Origin: Desulfovibrio sp.
Lineage (GTDB): Bacteria > Desulfobacterota > Desulfovibrionia > Desulfovibrionales > Desulfovibrionaceae
Length of the DNA: 64,000 bases
NCBI GenBank assembly: GCA_022839785.1
Contig: JALHJW010000002.1
Span: 1-64,000, forward strand
Direction: 5' to 3'
In this document: positions 28,840-38,387 of the stretch, piece by piece
Numbering within the stretch: the first letter of the stretch is position 1
Layout of the letters: each line of letters starts with the position of its first letter
Made by a program: the position numbers and the translations under genes
The notes under the pieces: generated by a model
What the model was told of the DNA's origin: nothing
The model's input: the letters and a program-made list of their open reading frames with translations, nothing else
Database searches by the model: none

Positions 28840-29467
28840 GGAGCCTCCCTGGGGGTACGTATGCGTTGATGCGAAGGGTGTGTCCGTATGGCAACGAGGC
28901 GCGGACGGCCTCGATGTCTTCGTCGGAAAGGAGCGGCACGCGGGTGCAGCGGAAGGTGAAGACCCCGGGGTTCTGACGGGCCAGGGCGAAGACGCGGGAG
29001 AGGCGCTCCCCGGCCTCCTCGGCCGTGCAGCCGCCGCCGGTGAGCGCGGGATAGAGCGCCCAGGGCCCCTTGACGTCCACGTGGAGTTCCTGCACCAGCC
29101 CGGCCCGCAACACGGCTTCGAGGACCTCGGGCCGCATGCCGTTGGAGTCGAGCTTGATGGGCAGGCCCACGTCGCGCACCTCGCGCAGGAAGGCGGCGAG
29201 GCCGGGCACGGCCGTGGGCTCGCCGCCGGAGACGACCACGCCGTCCAGCCACATGGCGCGGCGACGCAGAAAGCCGAGCACGTCCGGCTTGAAGAGCGTG
29301 GGCAGGGACTCGGGCCGCCAGGCCAGGGAGGCGTTGTGGCAGGTGGGGCAGCGCAGGTTGCAGCCGGAGAGGAAGAGCACGGCCGAAGGGCGGCCGGGCC
29401 AGTCGCACAGGCTGAGGGGCTGGATGCCCCGCAGGTTTCCCCAGGCGTCGTTCGGAAAGTCGAGCAT
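28706..29467 (-). CDS. nrdG: Anaerobic ribonucleotide reductase activating protein (radical SAM)
   Basis: Generates the glycyl radical of NrdD using S-adenosylmethionine. 253 residues from ATG 29467, which has GAGG upstream. Radical SAM motif SGCNLRCPTCHN (C-x3-C-x2-C) near residue 32; VVSGGEPTA near 75 is the SAM-binding GGEP motif. The expected end is near LRINAYVPPG, but the frame stays open and overlaps nrdD by 134 bases, adding about 45 low-complexity residues. Same transcript as nrdD. Confidence 0.88.
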   Translation of the reverse strand: MLDFPNDAWGNLRGIQPLSLCDWPGRPSAVLFLSGCNLRCPTCHNASLAWRPESLPTLFKPDVLGFLRRRAMWLDGVVVSGGEPTAVPGLAAFLREVRDVGLPIKLDSNGMRPEVLEAVLRAGLVQELHVDVKGPWALYPALTGGGCTAEEAGERLSRVFALARQNPGVFTFRCTRVPLLSDEDIEAVRASLPYGHTLRINAYVPPGRLHAQPDPQTRRMSGNVVHGPHRQCHSQGPESQRDQGPAPLQEARP

Positions 29468-29947
29468 ATGCCTCGTCGTGCGTCGTCGCGGCTCCCCCTG
29501 CACGCTGTCCGGCGCAAAAAACGTTCGTGAAACGGCGGAAAACGCCCGCCTTCCCTTCCGGGACCGTCCGGAATCCGGCACGAAAAGGAGGCCTTGGGCG
29601 GCCTGCACCTTCCGTGGGGGGACGCCGGAGGGCGGTCGGGCTGCATTCTTCAGGCCGCCACGGCCGCATCAGGCGACCCGGGACGGCTGTACTACAGAAC
29701 TGTAACGCTGCGCATACTGCGTTGCACAACGCATAGTGCTTTTCATTACTGCAAGTGCAATTTTTTGTACAGCGCTATTTTGTTTTTCCGGACCGCAACC
29801 CGTCCACAACCCGGCAATGCTTGCCCCGCTGCTGCTTCACGTCTTCCGCAAGATGTTTTCCACAATACGCAAAACCGGAATGCGCCGGAATATCGGGCGC
29901 TCGCGCCGGGGTCTGTGGAAGAGATTTTTTCTGCACACCCCGCCGTC
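29468..29947. other. Intergenic region upstream of nrdG
   Basis: 480 bases without a credible gene. The part at 29690-29900 is AT-richer than its surroundings and contains the NrdR-box-like site and an inverted repeat TGCGTTG-CA-CAACGCA at 29718-29733. Short frames on both strands have no plausible start or codon use. Confidence 0.6.
29724..29739 (-). promoter_or_regulatory. NrdR-box-like operator upstream of nrdG-nrdD
   Basis: GCACTATGCGTTGTGC on the minus strand matches the NrdR consensus ACACWATATATWGTGT at 12 of 16 positions, including both CACTAT/TTGTG half-sites. A weaker match is at 29755-29770, about 31 bases away, the usual spacing for paired boxes. NrdR would repress the reductase genes when dATP is high. 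Confidence 0.6.
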
Positions 29948-30547
29948 TCATTCCGGCGGGGGCTGGGCTCCGGGGCCGTCCCACGCCGGGCAGGAGGCGG
30001 CCGGGCGGCGCAGCAGGGGGAGGAGTCCGGCCAGCAGGCGGGCAGGGGGCAGTCCCGTCTCGCCGCCGGGCCGCTCCACGATGGCCGGGGCGGTGTCCGC
30101 GTCCCCGGCCGCGCCGCGGCCGAGGTAGAGCCTGCCGATGCGCACCGGACGCCCGCCGCTCCTTGCCTGCAGCCGCGCCGCGGCCTCAAGCCCGAGGGCG
30201 AACTCGTCCAGGGCCTGGACCGAGGGGTTGAGGCGCAGTCCCTGGACCAGCATCTCGGGGATGTCCAGCACGCCGGGGCGCACGAGCCTCCAGGGGGACA
30301 CGGCCGCCTCCACGCGGTCCGCGCCGAGCAGCGGGCCGCTCCCGTCCGGACCGAGCACGGCCACGCCGCGCAGCACCAGCGGCCCGCGCGGCAGTTCCAG
30401 GCTGGCCGCGCCGATGCGCACGTCGCACAGCGTGGCCTCGCGCAGCAGACGGGCGACCTGACGCGCCGCGAGCGTGTCCACGATGCGGGGCAGGGCCAGG
30501 GCCGCGACCAGGGCGCAGACCCCGAGCGCGACGAATCGTGTGCGCAT
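29948..30547 (-). CDS. AsmA-like membrane-anchored protein
   Basis: A 199-residue protein; the start at 30547 is chosen because GGAGGAAGG precedes it. An N-terminal membrane segment (about 5-22) is followed by a periplasmic region with the AsmA-type phrase VRIGAASLELPRGPLVLRGVAVLGPDG and a DRVEAAVSPWRLVRPGVLDIPEMLVQGL block. AsmA-like proteins are large bridge-like lipid-transfer or envelope proteins; this is only a short N-terminal-type module. Function is unknown. Confidence 0.65.
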   Translation of the reverse strand: MRTRFVALGVCALVAALALPRIVDTLAARQVARLLREATLCDVRIGAASLELPRGPLVLRGVAVLGPDGSGPLLGADRVEAAVSPWRLVRPGVLDIPEMLVQGLRLNPSVQALDEFALGLEAAARLQARSGGRPVRIGRLYLGRGAAGDADTAPAIVERPGGETGLPPARLLAGLLPLLRRPAASCPAWDGPGAQPPPE

Positions 30548-30668
30548 CCTTCCTCCGTGCGGCCCCGCTCCCCCGCGTGTGCGCCGCGGCCGGAAGGTGG
30601 CAGAAGAGCCGGAGCTTGTGAAGAGCGGAAGGATTATATTTTCCTGGCGTCCAGCCGCCTTCAGGGTC

Positions 30669-30696
30669 TTGCGCAGGAATGCCGATGCGTTATGAT
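30669..30696 (+). promoter_or_regulatory. Probable promoter of the lipoprotein gene
   Basis: TTGCGC and TATGAT separated by 16 bases, 39 bases before the ATG at 30736. Confidence 0.5.
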
Positions 30697-30735
30697 GCAG
30701 AGATAAATACACCGCGAACGTCGCAAGGAGCCGCC

Positions 30736-31257
30736 ATGACCCGTTCCGCCATCCGCCTTCTCGCCGCCTGCTGCCTCGCCCTCGCCCTCCCCTTCCTGGT
30801 CGCCTGCGACGGCGGGCAGGACGCCGCCAAGGGTCCCGGAAGCGTGGCCGGATGGGAGCAGGGCGGCGCGTTCGACGCGAAATACAACATCGCCGAGTTC
30901 GACAAGATCAAGGGCGTCTACGCCGGGAGCAGCGAGATCACGCCCCTGCCCGGCATGGCTCCGGGCCTGGCCGTGGCCGTCAGGGACCGCGCCGACGGCC
31001 AGACCGTCACCGTGGTCCTGGGCCCCAGGAGCTTCGTGAAGGACGGCCTGGACAAGCTCGGCCTGCGCGACGGCGAACGCCTCAACGCCTACGGCGCGTG
31101 GACGCGCATCGGCGAGAAGGACGTGCTCATCGCCACCAAGCTGAAGAAGACCGAGAAGGAGTTTCTGAAGGTGCGCCGCACCAAGGACGGCAAGCCCTTC
31201 TGGGCCATGACGCCCGAGGAGCTGGCCGCCGAGGCCGCGGACACGGACGGGGAGTAG
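30736..31257 (+). CDS. Putative lipoprotein of unknown function
   Basis: A 173-residue protein with a lipoprotein signal: basic start MTRSAIR, hydrophobic core and lipobox LVAC at 21-24. The residue after the Cys is Asp, which in E. coli would hold the lipoprotein in the inner membrane. AAGGAG lies just before the ATG. The mature part (KYNIAEFDKIKGVYAGSSEI, then a small beta-rich-looking domain ending in KFFL-type charged helices) matches no family I recognise. Convergent with the MFS gene. Confidence 0.75.
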   Translation: MTRSAIRLLAACCLALALPFLVACDGGQDAAKGPGSVAGWEQGGAFDAKYNIAEFDKIKGVYAGSSEITPLPGMAPGLAVAVRDRADGQTVTVVLGPRSFVKDGLDKLGLRDGERLNAYGAWTRIGEKDVLIATKLKKTEKEFLKVRRTKDGKPFWAMTPEELAAEAADTDGE

Positions 31258-31359
31258 CCCCGGCTCAGCCCGCTACGCGAATGGGCCGCCCGCCCGGCTG
31301 TGCGCAGCAGGGCCGCGTCGCCTGGAGTGATGCGTCTGTCCATGTCGTTCCCCCCTGCC

Positions 31360-32589
31360 TCATGACCCGGCGCAACCGTTCGCCGTTCCGTTCGCCATGC
31401 CGCGCGTGGCGCGCGCGAACCAGGGGATGGCGGCCAGCAGCAGGGCCGCGATGATGGCGAAGGCCGGGGCGTAGCCCAGGGACGCCACGAGCAGGCCCGA
31501 GACGATGGGCCCCGCGGCGTGGCCCACGTCGAAGATGGTGCCGAAGACGCCCATGGCCGTGCCGAAGTGGCGCGCCTTGCACAGGTCCGCGACCATGGCC
31601 GCCGAGGAGCTGGTGACCAGCGCCTCGCCCAGGCCGAAGACCAGACAGGCCGCGAGCAGGGGCCAAAAACCGAGCAGCCAGGGGATGGCCGCGAAGGAGA
31701 GGGCGCAGCAGACGAGCCCGCCCACGATGAGCGGCCGTCTGCCCATGCGGTCCGAGGTGCGGCCCAGGAGCGGCTTGGCGAGCATGGTCACGACGATCTG
31801 CGCGGCCCAGAGCAGCCCGGCCTCAAAGGCCGAGAGCCCGGCCACGGTCACGGCGTAGATGGGCAAAAAGGCCTCCAGCGCGCCCATGCTCATGTTCTGC
31901 ACGCCCTCCATGGCCGAGGCCGCCACCACGCGGCGGTCCGAGGCGACCTCGCGGATGCCGGAGACGAAGCGGGCGAGCCGTTCGCCAAGGCCAGCGCCCT
32001 CGACCTTCTCCTCGGTGAGCAGGGTGCGAAAGCCCAGCAACAGCGCGGCCAGGCCGGTCAGGCCGCACAGCCCGTACACCAGGGGGAAGGTCCAGGGGGC
32101 GTAGCCGCCTTCCGGGAGCGCCGCCAGCGAGAGCAGCAGACCGCCCACGGGCGCGCCGAGCAGGCCGCCGATGATGCCCACGGACGAGAACCAGGAGAGC
32201 AGCTCGCCCTTGCGCTGTCCGGCCACGTCCGCCACCACGGCCATGGCCACCGGGCCGTAGATGGCCGTGGCGAAGCCGTGCAGGAAGCGCACGGCCACGA
32301 GCTGGCCGTAGGACTCGATGAAGAGGTAGGCGAAGGGCGCGCAGCCGAAGACCACGAGCCCGGCGAGCATGGTCTTGCGGCGGCCGATGACGTCCGAGAG
32401 CGCGCCCGCGGGCAGCTTGAAGAGGATGCCCGTGACCGTGGAGACGCCCACGGCAAGGCCCACGGCCATGGGTCCCGCGCCGAGCGCCAGGGCGAAGAGC
32501 GGCAGCACGGGGTTGCGCGCCAGGGCGTAGGAGAAGCGGGCCAGAAAGCCCACGGAGCAGAGCAGCCTGAAGGTCGTGGCGATGTCCAT
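31360..32589 (-). CDS. Major facilitator superfamily transporter
   Basis: A 409-residue secondary transporter with about 12 membrane segments. MFS motif A-like loops: GALSDVIGRRKT near residue 62 and LGRTSDRMGRRPLIVGG near residue 275. It resembles drug-efflux/tetracycline-type MFS proteins, but the substrate is not readable. Next upstream is an HD-GYP gene 21 bases away on the same strand, so the two may be co-transcribed. Confidence 0.87.
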   Translation of the reverse strand: MDIATTFRLLCSVGFLARFSYALARNPVLPLFALALGAGPMAVGLAVGVSTVTGILFKLPAGALSDVIGRRKTMLAGLVVFGCAPFAYLFIESYGQLVAVRFLHGFATAIYGPVAMAVVADVAGQRKGELLSWFSSVGIIGGLLGAPVGGLLLSLAALPEGGYAPWTFPLVYGLCGLTGLAALLLGFRTLLTEEKVEGAGLGERLARFVSGIREVASDRRVVAASAMEGVQNMSMGALEAFLPIYAVTVAGLSAFEAGLLWAAQIVVTMLAKPLLGRTSDRMGRRPLIVGGLVCCALSFAAIPWLLGFWPLLAACLVFGLGEALVTSSSAAMVADLCKARHFGTAMGVFGTIFDVGHAAGPIVSGLLVASLGYAPAFAIIAALLLAAIPWFARATRGMANGTANGCAGS

Positions 32590-32610
32590 GAGGGCTGCGC
32601 CTGCCTGGCG

Positions 32611-33642
32611 TCAGTTCCCGGTCGCCTCGACGCGGCCGCGCTGGTCCACGGCGGCGAAGGGCATGCCCCTGGCCATGATCTGCACCAGGGACTTGGCCAT
32701 GCGCTCGTCGTAGCGCAGGCTCTCCTTGACCAGGGTCAGGGCGGCCTTGGACGGGGGCATGGCGGGCCGGAAGGGCCGCTCCGCGATCATGGCGCAGTAG
32801 GAGTCGGCCACGGCGCAGACGCGGCCCATGAAGCCGATCTCCTGCCCCTTGAGGCGGTTGGGGTAGCCCGTCCCGTCCAGCCGTTCGTGGTGCTGCATGA
32901 TGCACTGCACGATCTCGCCGTCGCCTATCTGCAGGCGGGAGAGGATGTTCAGCCCGGTCTGCGGGTGCAGGCGCACGGATTCCTGCTCCTGCTTGCGCAG
33001 CGCGGCGCTCTTGTCCGTGATGTAGGCCGGGACCTTGCTCATGCCCAGGTCGTGCAGCAGCAGGCCCAGGGCGGCCTTGTTCAGGTAGAGCTTGTCCATC
33101 TTGCCGTGGTTGAAGAAGATGTACACGGCCAGCCCCACGAACAGGGAATTCACCGAATGGCCCGCCTGGTCGTAGTCGGTGTGCAGGTTGCGCGCCGGAT
33201 AGACCGCGCGGCCGGGGTCGATCCAGAGATACTCCGAGAGAATGGTGATGTCCTTCTCCAGGGCGCGGTAGACCGGCTCGGTGGGCTGATCGAAGAACTC
33301 CTGCAGCCGCGAGAGCAGGGCCTGGTAGAAGATCTCCGCGATCTCCTGCTCGTTGAGCGAGGTTTCCACCAGGATCAGGCCGAGCTTCTTGGAGATGTGC
33401 TTGGCGTAAATCTTGTAATCCGCGCGCGAGAGATAGAGCAGCCCCTCCTCGCAAAAGGCCCCCAACTCCTCCTGCCGCGCCTTGGAGACGCGCTCCTCCT
33501 GTTTGGCGAACAGCTTCACCGTGTTCGTCTTCTCGTCGAAGACGTACAGGCTCACGGGCGGCCGGAACCTGGGGAAGCTCGCCAGGATGTTGGGGCTGAT
33601 CTGGAGGTATTCCTCGGAAATCGACTCGAAACTCTCGCTCAT
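32611..33642 (-). CDS. HD-GYP domain protein (probable c-di-GMP phosphodiesterase)
   Basis: 343 residues. The N-terminal half (1-160) is a DUF3391-like/uncharacterised sensory region without membrane segments. The HD-GYP domain covers about 165-325: HSVNSLFVGLA, LLHDLGMSKVP (HD pair), HPQTGLNIL, QHHERLDGTGYP (HH and GYP motifs) and VADSYCAMIAERPF. All metal-binding residues seem present, so hydrolysis of cyclic di-GMP to GMP is likely. The long frame upstream is antisense to the RND adaptor and is not part of the gene. Confidence 0.87.
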   Translation of the reverse strand: MSESFESISEEYLQISPNILASFPRFRPPVSLYVFDEKTNTVKLFAKQEERVSKARQEELGAFCEEGLLYLSRADYKIYAKHISKKLGLILVETSLNEQEIAEIFYQALLSRLQEFFDQPTEPVYRALEKDITILSEYLWIDPGRAVYPARNLHTDYDQAGHSVNSLFVGLAVYIFFNHGKMDKLYLNKAALGLLLHDLGMSKVPAYITDKSAALRKQEQESVRLHPQTGLNILSRLQIGDGEIVQCIMQHHERLDGTGYPNRLKGQEIGFMGRVCAVADSYCAMIAERPFRPAMPPSKAALTLVKESLRYDERMAKSLVQIMARGMPFAAVDQRGRVEATGN

Positions 33643-33849
33643 CGCCACCCATCCCTTGGCCGCGGCGCGGGCCGGATGCGGTTTCCGCTCCTGCCAGTCT
33701 ACGCCGGAAATCTTCCGTGAGGCAAGGGGAAAGAGGGTGCGCGCCCCTTGTTTTGCGCGCCCTTCGGGGCGAGGGCCATTTCCTACCGGAAAGCGGGTTT
33801 TTTTTCCGGAGCGGCATGCTATCCTTGAAAAAATCTCCCTGGAGGCGGC

Positions 33850-35025
33850 ATGCGTCAGGTTCTTCGCGCCCACCTTCTTCCGGCCCTCGGGCTGGCCCTC
33901 GCCCTCGCCCTCGCGGGCTGCGGCGGGGACGAGACGGCCCCGCCCCGGCAGGGCGGGGCCGTCCGCCCCCCGGAGGCCACGGCCGAGGTCCAGCGCCGCA
34001 CGATCCTGATCACCGAGGCGGCTGTGGGCACGGTGCGGCCCAAGACCGAAATCAGCGTGGCCGCCCAGGTCATGGGCCGGGTGGCGGCCGTGCACGTGCG
34101 GCCGGGCAGCCGGGTGACGCGCGGCCAACCTCTGGTGGAGCTGGACGCGCGCGAGTTCGCGGCCCGCGCCCAGGCCTCGGTGCAGAGCCTGGCGGGCGCG
34201 CGCGCCGGACAGGCCCAGGCCGAGCAGGCCGTGGCCGCGGCCCGCGCCCAGGCGGACAAGGCCCGCTCCACCTTCCAGCGGCTCAGCGCCCTGCACGGCC
34301 AGGGCGCGCTGGCCGCCGAGGAGATGGAACGCGCCCGGCGCGACATGCTCCAGGCCGACGCGGCCCTGGCCCAGGCGCGCGACGCCCTGACCCAGGCCGC
34401 GGCCTTTGCCCGCCAGTCCGAGAATCTGGCCCAGGAGGCGAGCATTTCCGAAGGCTACACGGTCATCGCCGCGCCCGAGGCGGGCGAGGTGGTGCGCCGC
34501 ATGGCCGAACCCGGCGATCTGGCCGTGCCCGGCAAGCCCCTGCTCCTGCTGCAGACCGGCGGCGGGCTCTGGCTGGAGGCGGCTGTGCGCGAGGGACTGA
34601 TCGCCAGGACCCCCCTGGGCGCGGGCCTGTCCGTGGTCGTGGACGCCCTGGGGGCAACCCTGCCGGGCAGCGTGGAGGAGATCGTGCCCTCGGCCGACCC
34701 GGCCACGCGCACCTTTCTCGTGCGCGTCGGCCTGCCCCCGGCCGAAGGCCTGTACCAGGGCATGTTCGGCCGCCTGCTGATCCCGGTGGAGGCGCGCGAG
34801 GCCGTGCTCGCGCCCCGCGCCGCGCTGCGCCGCACGGGCCAGCTCGCCTTCGTGCGCGTGCGCGAGGGCGAGGTCTGGCGCGACATCGCCGTGCAGCCGG
34901 GCCGGGCCCTGGGCGGCGAGATCGAGATCCTGGCCGGGCTTCTTGGCGGGGAGACCGTGGGACTGTTCGACGCGGCCGATGCCGGGTCCGGCGGCGCGCC
35001 GGGCCGCGAGGCGGGCGGGAATTGA
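33850..35025 (+). CDS. RND efflux periplasmic adaptor (HlyD/MFP family)
   Basis: Membrane-fusion protein linking an RND pump to an outer-membrane channel. 391 residues, lipoprotein signal with lipobox LAGC near residue 24. Lipoyl-like halves are visible (GRVAAVHVRPGSRVTRGQPLVELDAREF and YTVIAAPEAGEVVRRMAEPGDLAVPGKPLL) around a long Ala/Gln-rich coiled coil (about 105-190), followed by the beta-barrel and membrane-proximal domains. The stop overlaps the RND permease start (TGATG). A TATCCT -10-like element lies 24 bases upstream. Confidence 0.92.
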   Translation: MRQVLRAHLLPALGLALALALAGCGGDETAPPRQGGAVRPPEATAEVQRRTILITEAAVGTVRPKTEISVAAQVMGRVAAVHVRPGSRVTRGQPLVELDAREFAARAQASVQSLAGARAGQAQAEQAVAAARAQADKARSTFQRLSALHGQGALAAEEMERARRDMLQADAALAQARDALTQAAAFARQSENLAQEASISEGYTVIAAPEAGEVVRRMAEPGDLAVPGKPLLLLQTGGGLWLEAAVREGLIARTPLGAGLSVVVDALGATLPGSVEEIVPSADPATRTFLVRVGLPPAEGLYQGMFGRLLIPVEAREAVLAPRAALRRTGQLAFVRVREGEVWRDIAVQPGRALGGEIEILAGLLGGETVGLFDAADAGSGGAPGREAGGN

Positions 35026-38000
35026 TGGACGCCTCGCGCCAGGGCCCGGCCGCCCGGCTCATCGGCGGCATCGTCGCCGCCTTTCTTGAGGCCCGCCTCT
35101 CCCTGCTGCTCCTCGTCTTCGCCCTGGGCGTGGGCGTCGCGGCCATCGTCGTCACGCCCAAGGAGGAGGAGCCGCAGATCGTGGTCCCCCTGGCCGACGT
35201 GGGCGTCAGCGTGCCCGGGGCCTCGGCCGAGGAGGTGGAGAAGCTCGTCACCGGCCCCCTGGAGCGCATCCTGTGGCAGATCGACGGCGTGGAGTACGTC
35301 TACTCGGTCTCGCGGCGCGACCAGGCCCTGGCCACGGTGCGCTTCTTCGTGGGCGAGAACCGCGAGGACTCGCTGGTCAAGCTGCACAACGCCATCACCC
35401 GGAACATGGACCTCGTGCCGCCCATCGTCACCGGCTGGACCGTGAAGAACGTGGAGGTGGACGACGTCCCCATCGTGCTCCTGACCCTCTCCTCGCCCGC
35501 CCTCACGGCCTACGACCTCACGCGCGCGGCCCAGGAGATGGCGCAGCGCCTGGCCGAGGTCGAGGACGTCTCGCGCGTGGAGATCCACGGGGCCAGACCG
35601 CGCGAGGTGCGCGCCGAGCTTTCGGCCGAGCGCATGACGGGCTTCGGCGTGACCCCGCTCGAACTGCGGGACGCCCTGACCGGGGCCGACGCCGCGGTCA
35701 CGGCCGGGAGCCTGACCCGCGCGGGCCGCGAGCTGCGCGTGGCCGCCAACAGCTTCATCATGGACGCCGCCGAGGCGGGCGAGGTGGTGGTCGGAGTGCA
35801 CGAGGGCAGGCCCGTGCGCCTGGCCGACGTGAGCCGCGTGACGGACGGCCCGGCCGAACCCGTGACGTACTCCCGCCACTCCCTCTCCCTGGCCGCGGCC
35901 CAGCGCCTGGGGCGGCCCGGCGCGGCCGCCGGGCAGCCCGCCGTGACCATCGCCGTGAGCAAGAAACAGGGCTCGGACGCCTCGACGGTGGCCCGCGCCG
36001 TGCGGGCCAGGGCCGGGGAACTGGCCGCCGCGCTGCTGCCCCCGGACGCGTCCATGGCCGTGATCCGCGACTACGGCCGCACGGCCGAGGAGAAGGTGGG
36101 GGAACTCATCTCCTCCCTCGGCATGGCCGTCGCCACCGTGGTCGCCCTGCTGCTCTTCACCCTGGGCAGACGGGAGGCCCTGGTCGTGGCCGTGTCCGTG
36201 CCCATGAGCTTCTCCCTGGCGCTCGGGGTCAACTACCTGCTCGGCTACAGCATCAACCGCGTCACCCTTTTCGCCCTGATCCTCTCCCTGGGTCTGGTGG
36301 TGGACGATCCCATCACCAACGTGGACAACATCCAGCGCCACATCCGCAGGAACCCGGGCGATCCCCGCCGGGCCACGCTGGACGCCGTGGCCGAGGTGCT
36401 GCCGCCGGTGATCATGTCCACCCTGGCGATCATCGTCTCCTTCCTGCCGCTCTACTTCATCAGCGGCATGATGGGGCCGTACATGGCCCCCATGGCCGCC
36501 GGCGTGCCGCTCACCGTGACTTTCTCCACCCTCGCGGCCCTGACCATCGTGCCCTGGATGGCCCACGCCCTGCTCAAAAAGGAAGCGGCGCATCCCGGGC
36601 CCGCCGACGACGGAGGGGCACATCCACTGGTGCGGCGGCTCTACGAGCGCGTCACCGCCCCCTTCCTGGACAGTCCGGCCAGACGCCGCGGGCTGTGGCT
36701 GGCCATTCTCGGCCTGCTCGTCCTCTCCCTGGCCCTGCCCGCCCTGCGTCTGGTGCCGCTCAAGATGCTGCCCTTTGACAACAAGAACGAACTGCAACTG
36801 GTCATCGACATGGACGAAGGCGCGCCCCTGGAGGCCACGGACCGCGTGGTGCGGGCCTTCGAGGACTTCCTGCGCGCCGTGCCCGAGGTGGAGCATCTGA
36901 CCACCTTCGCGGGCGCGGCCTCGCCCACGGACTTCAACGGCCTGGTGCGGCAGTACTACCTGCGGCGCGGGGGCCACACGGCCGACATCCGGGTGGGCCT
37001 GCGCGAGAAGTCCGCACGCGACGCCCAGAGCCACGCCATCGCCCTCCGCCTGCGCCGGGGCCTTGAAGAGATCGCCCGGCGCCACGGCGCGCGCCTGAAG
37101 ATCGTGGAGACGCCGCCCGGGCCTCCGGTGGTCGCCACCCTCACGGCCGAAATCCACGCCGCGCCGGACGCGCCCTACGACCGCCAGCTCGCCTCGGCCG
37201 GACGCCTCGCCGCCATGCTGCGGGACGAGCCGCTGGTCGTGGACGTGGACGTCTCGGCCGAGGCGGCGCGGGAGCGCATCGATTTCCTGCTCGACAAGAC
37301 CAAGGCCGCGCTGCACGGCGTCACGGCCGAGGACGCGGCCGCCACCCTGGCCCTGGCCCTGTCCGGGGTCGCCCCGGCCACGGTGCACGAACCCTTCGAG
37401 CGCCAGCCCCTGTACCTGCGCCTCGTCCTGCCGCGCGAGGCCATGGCCGACGAGTCTGAACTGGCCCGGCTGCCGGTACGCGGCCAGGACGGCCGCATCC
37501 TGCCCCTGGGCGAGCTGGGCCGCTTCGTGCGCACGGCCGAGGATCAGCCGGTCTTCCACAAGAATCTCAAACGCGTGGCCTACGTCTTCGCGGACACGGC
37601 CGGACGGCCGCCGGGGGAGGCGGTGCTGGACATGCGGGCGCGCCTCGCGCGCGAGCCGCTGCCCGAGGGGACCTTTGCCGAATGGGCCGGAGAGGGCGAG
37701 TGGAAGATCACGGTGGACGTCTTCCGCGACCTGGGGCTGGCCTTCGCCGTGGCCCTGGCCTGCATCTGGGTGCTCCTGGTCGTCGAGACGAACAGCCTCG
37801 GCCTGCCGCTCCTGCTCATGGCCGCCATCCCCCTGACCCTGCTCGGCATCATGCCCGGCTTCGCCCTCCTGAACCTTCTGGCGGGCGGCGCGGTGGACGG
37901 CTGGCCCGATCCCGTCTTCTTCACGGCCACGAGCATGATCGGCATGATCGCCCTGGGCGGCATCGTGATCCGCAACTCCGTGGTGCTCATCGGCTTCGTC

Positions 38001-38249
38001 AAGGACGCCACGGCGAGCGGCGTCCCCCTGCGCGAGGCCATCCTGCGGAGCGGCTCGGTGCGGTTCAGGCCCATCGTGCTCACGGCCGCCACCACGGCGC
38101 TGGGCGCGTGGCCCATCACCCTGGACCCCATCTTTTCGGGCCTGGCCTGGGCGCTCATCTTCGGCATCGCGGCCTCCACCCTCTTCTCCCTGCTCGTGGT
38201 GCCGGTGGCCTACTACGCCATGGCGGACCGGCGCTCCCCCGGCGCCTGA
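35025..38249 (+). CDS. RND efflux transporter permease
   Basis: Proton-driven inner-membrane pump of the resistance-nodulation-division family, 1074 residues. An N-terminal membrane helix, then the first periplasmic loop (VPGASAEEVEKLVTGPLERIL is a porter-domain hallmark), a block of membrane helices with LGLVVDDPITNVDNIQRH near residue 425 (essential Asp pair), the second periplasmic loop and the last six helices (SMIGMIALGGIVIRNSVVLIGFV). The HAE-1/hydrophobe class is more likely than the metal class. The outer-membrane partner is not in this window. Confidence 0.93.
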   Translation: MDASRQGPAARLIGGIVAAFLEARLSLLLLVFALGVGVAAIVVTPKEEEPQIVVPLADVGVSVPGASAEEVEKLVTGPLERILWQIDGVEYVYSVSRRDQALATVRFFVGENREDSLVKLHNAITRNMDLVPPIVTGWTVKNVEVDDVPIVLLTLSSPALTAYDLTRAAQEMAQRLAEVEDVSRVEIHGARPREVRAELSAERMTGFGVTPLELRDALTGADAAVTAGSLTRAGRELRVAANSFIMDAAEAGEVVVGVHEGRPVRLADVSRVTDGPAEPVTYSRHSLSLAAAQRLGRPGAAAGQPAVTIAVSKKQGSDASTVARAVRARAGELAAALLPPDASMAVIRDYGRTAEEKVGELISSLGMAVATVVALLLFTLGRREALVVAVSVPMSFSLALGVNYLLGYSINRVTLFALILSLGLVVDDPITNVDNIQRHIRRNPGDPRRATLDAVAEVLPPVIMSTLAIIVSFLPLYFISGMMGPYMAPMAAGVPLTVTFSTLAALTIVPWMAHALLKKEAAHPGPADDGGAHPLVRRLYERVTAPFLDSPARRRGLWLAILGLLVLSLALPALRLVPLKMLPFDNKNELQLVIDMDEGAPLEATDRVVRAFEDFLRAVPEVEHLTTFAGAASPTDFNGLVRQYYLRRGGHTADIRVGLREKSARDAQSHAIALRLRRGLEEIARRHGARLKIVETPPGPPVVATLTAEIHAAPDAPYDRQLASAGRLAAMLRDEPLVVDVDVSAEAARERIDFLLDKTKAALHGVTAEDAAATLALALSGVAPATVHEPFERQPLYLRLVLPREAMADESELARLPVRGQDGRILPLGELGRFVRTAEDQPVFHKNLKRVAYVFADTAGRPPGEAVLDMRARLAREPLPEGTFAEWAGEGEWKITVDVFRDLGLAFAVALACIWVLLVVETNSLGLPLLLMAAIPLTLLGIMPGFALLNLLAGGAVDGWPDPVFFTATSMIGMIALGGIVIRNSVVLIGFVKDATASGVPLREAILRSGSVRFRPIVLTAATTALGAWPITLDPIFSGLAWALIFGIAASTLFSLLVVPVAYYAMADRRSPGA

Positions 38250-38387
38250 CGCAAAGAGCCGGGCCGCGCGGCGCTCCGGCAGCGAAATGCCGTTGCATTC
38301 CCCGGACGCACCCGGTACTCCTTACGCTTCACGGCATCGCCGAGTCTATCACGCACCCGCAGCAGGCGCACGGGCACGGAGACATCC

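Noticed and set aside
29736..30128. A 130-codon plus-strand frame upstream of nrdG
   Set aside because: It has no ribosome site, has Arg/Pro/Ser-rich noise after the first third, and crosses the AsmA-like gene antisense.
33717..35024. Apparent 1510-residue fusion upstream of the RND permease
   Set aside because: The upstream 430 codons are an out-of-frame reading of the adaptor gene; the permease starts at 35025 where the adaptor stops.
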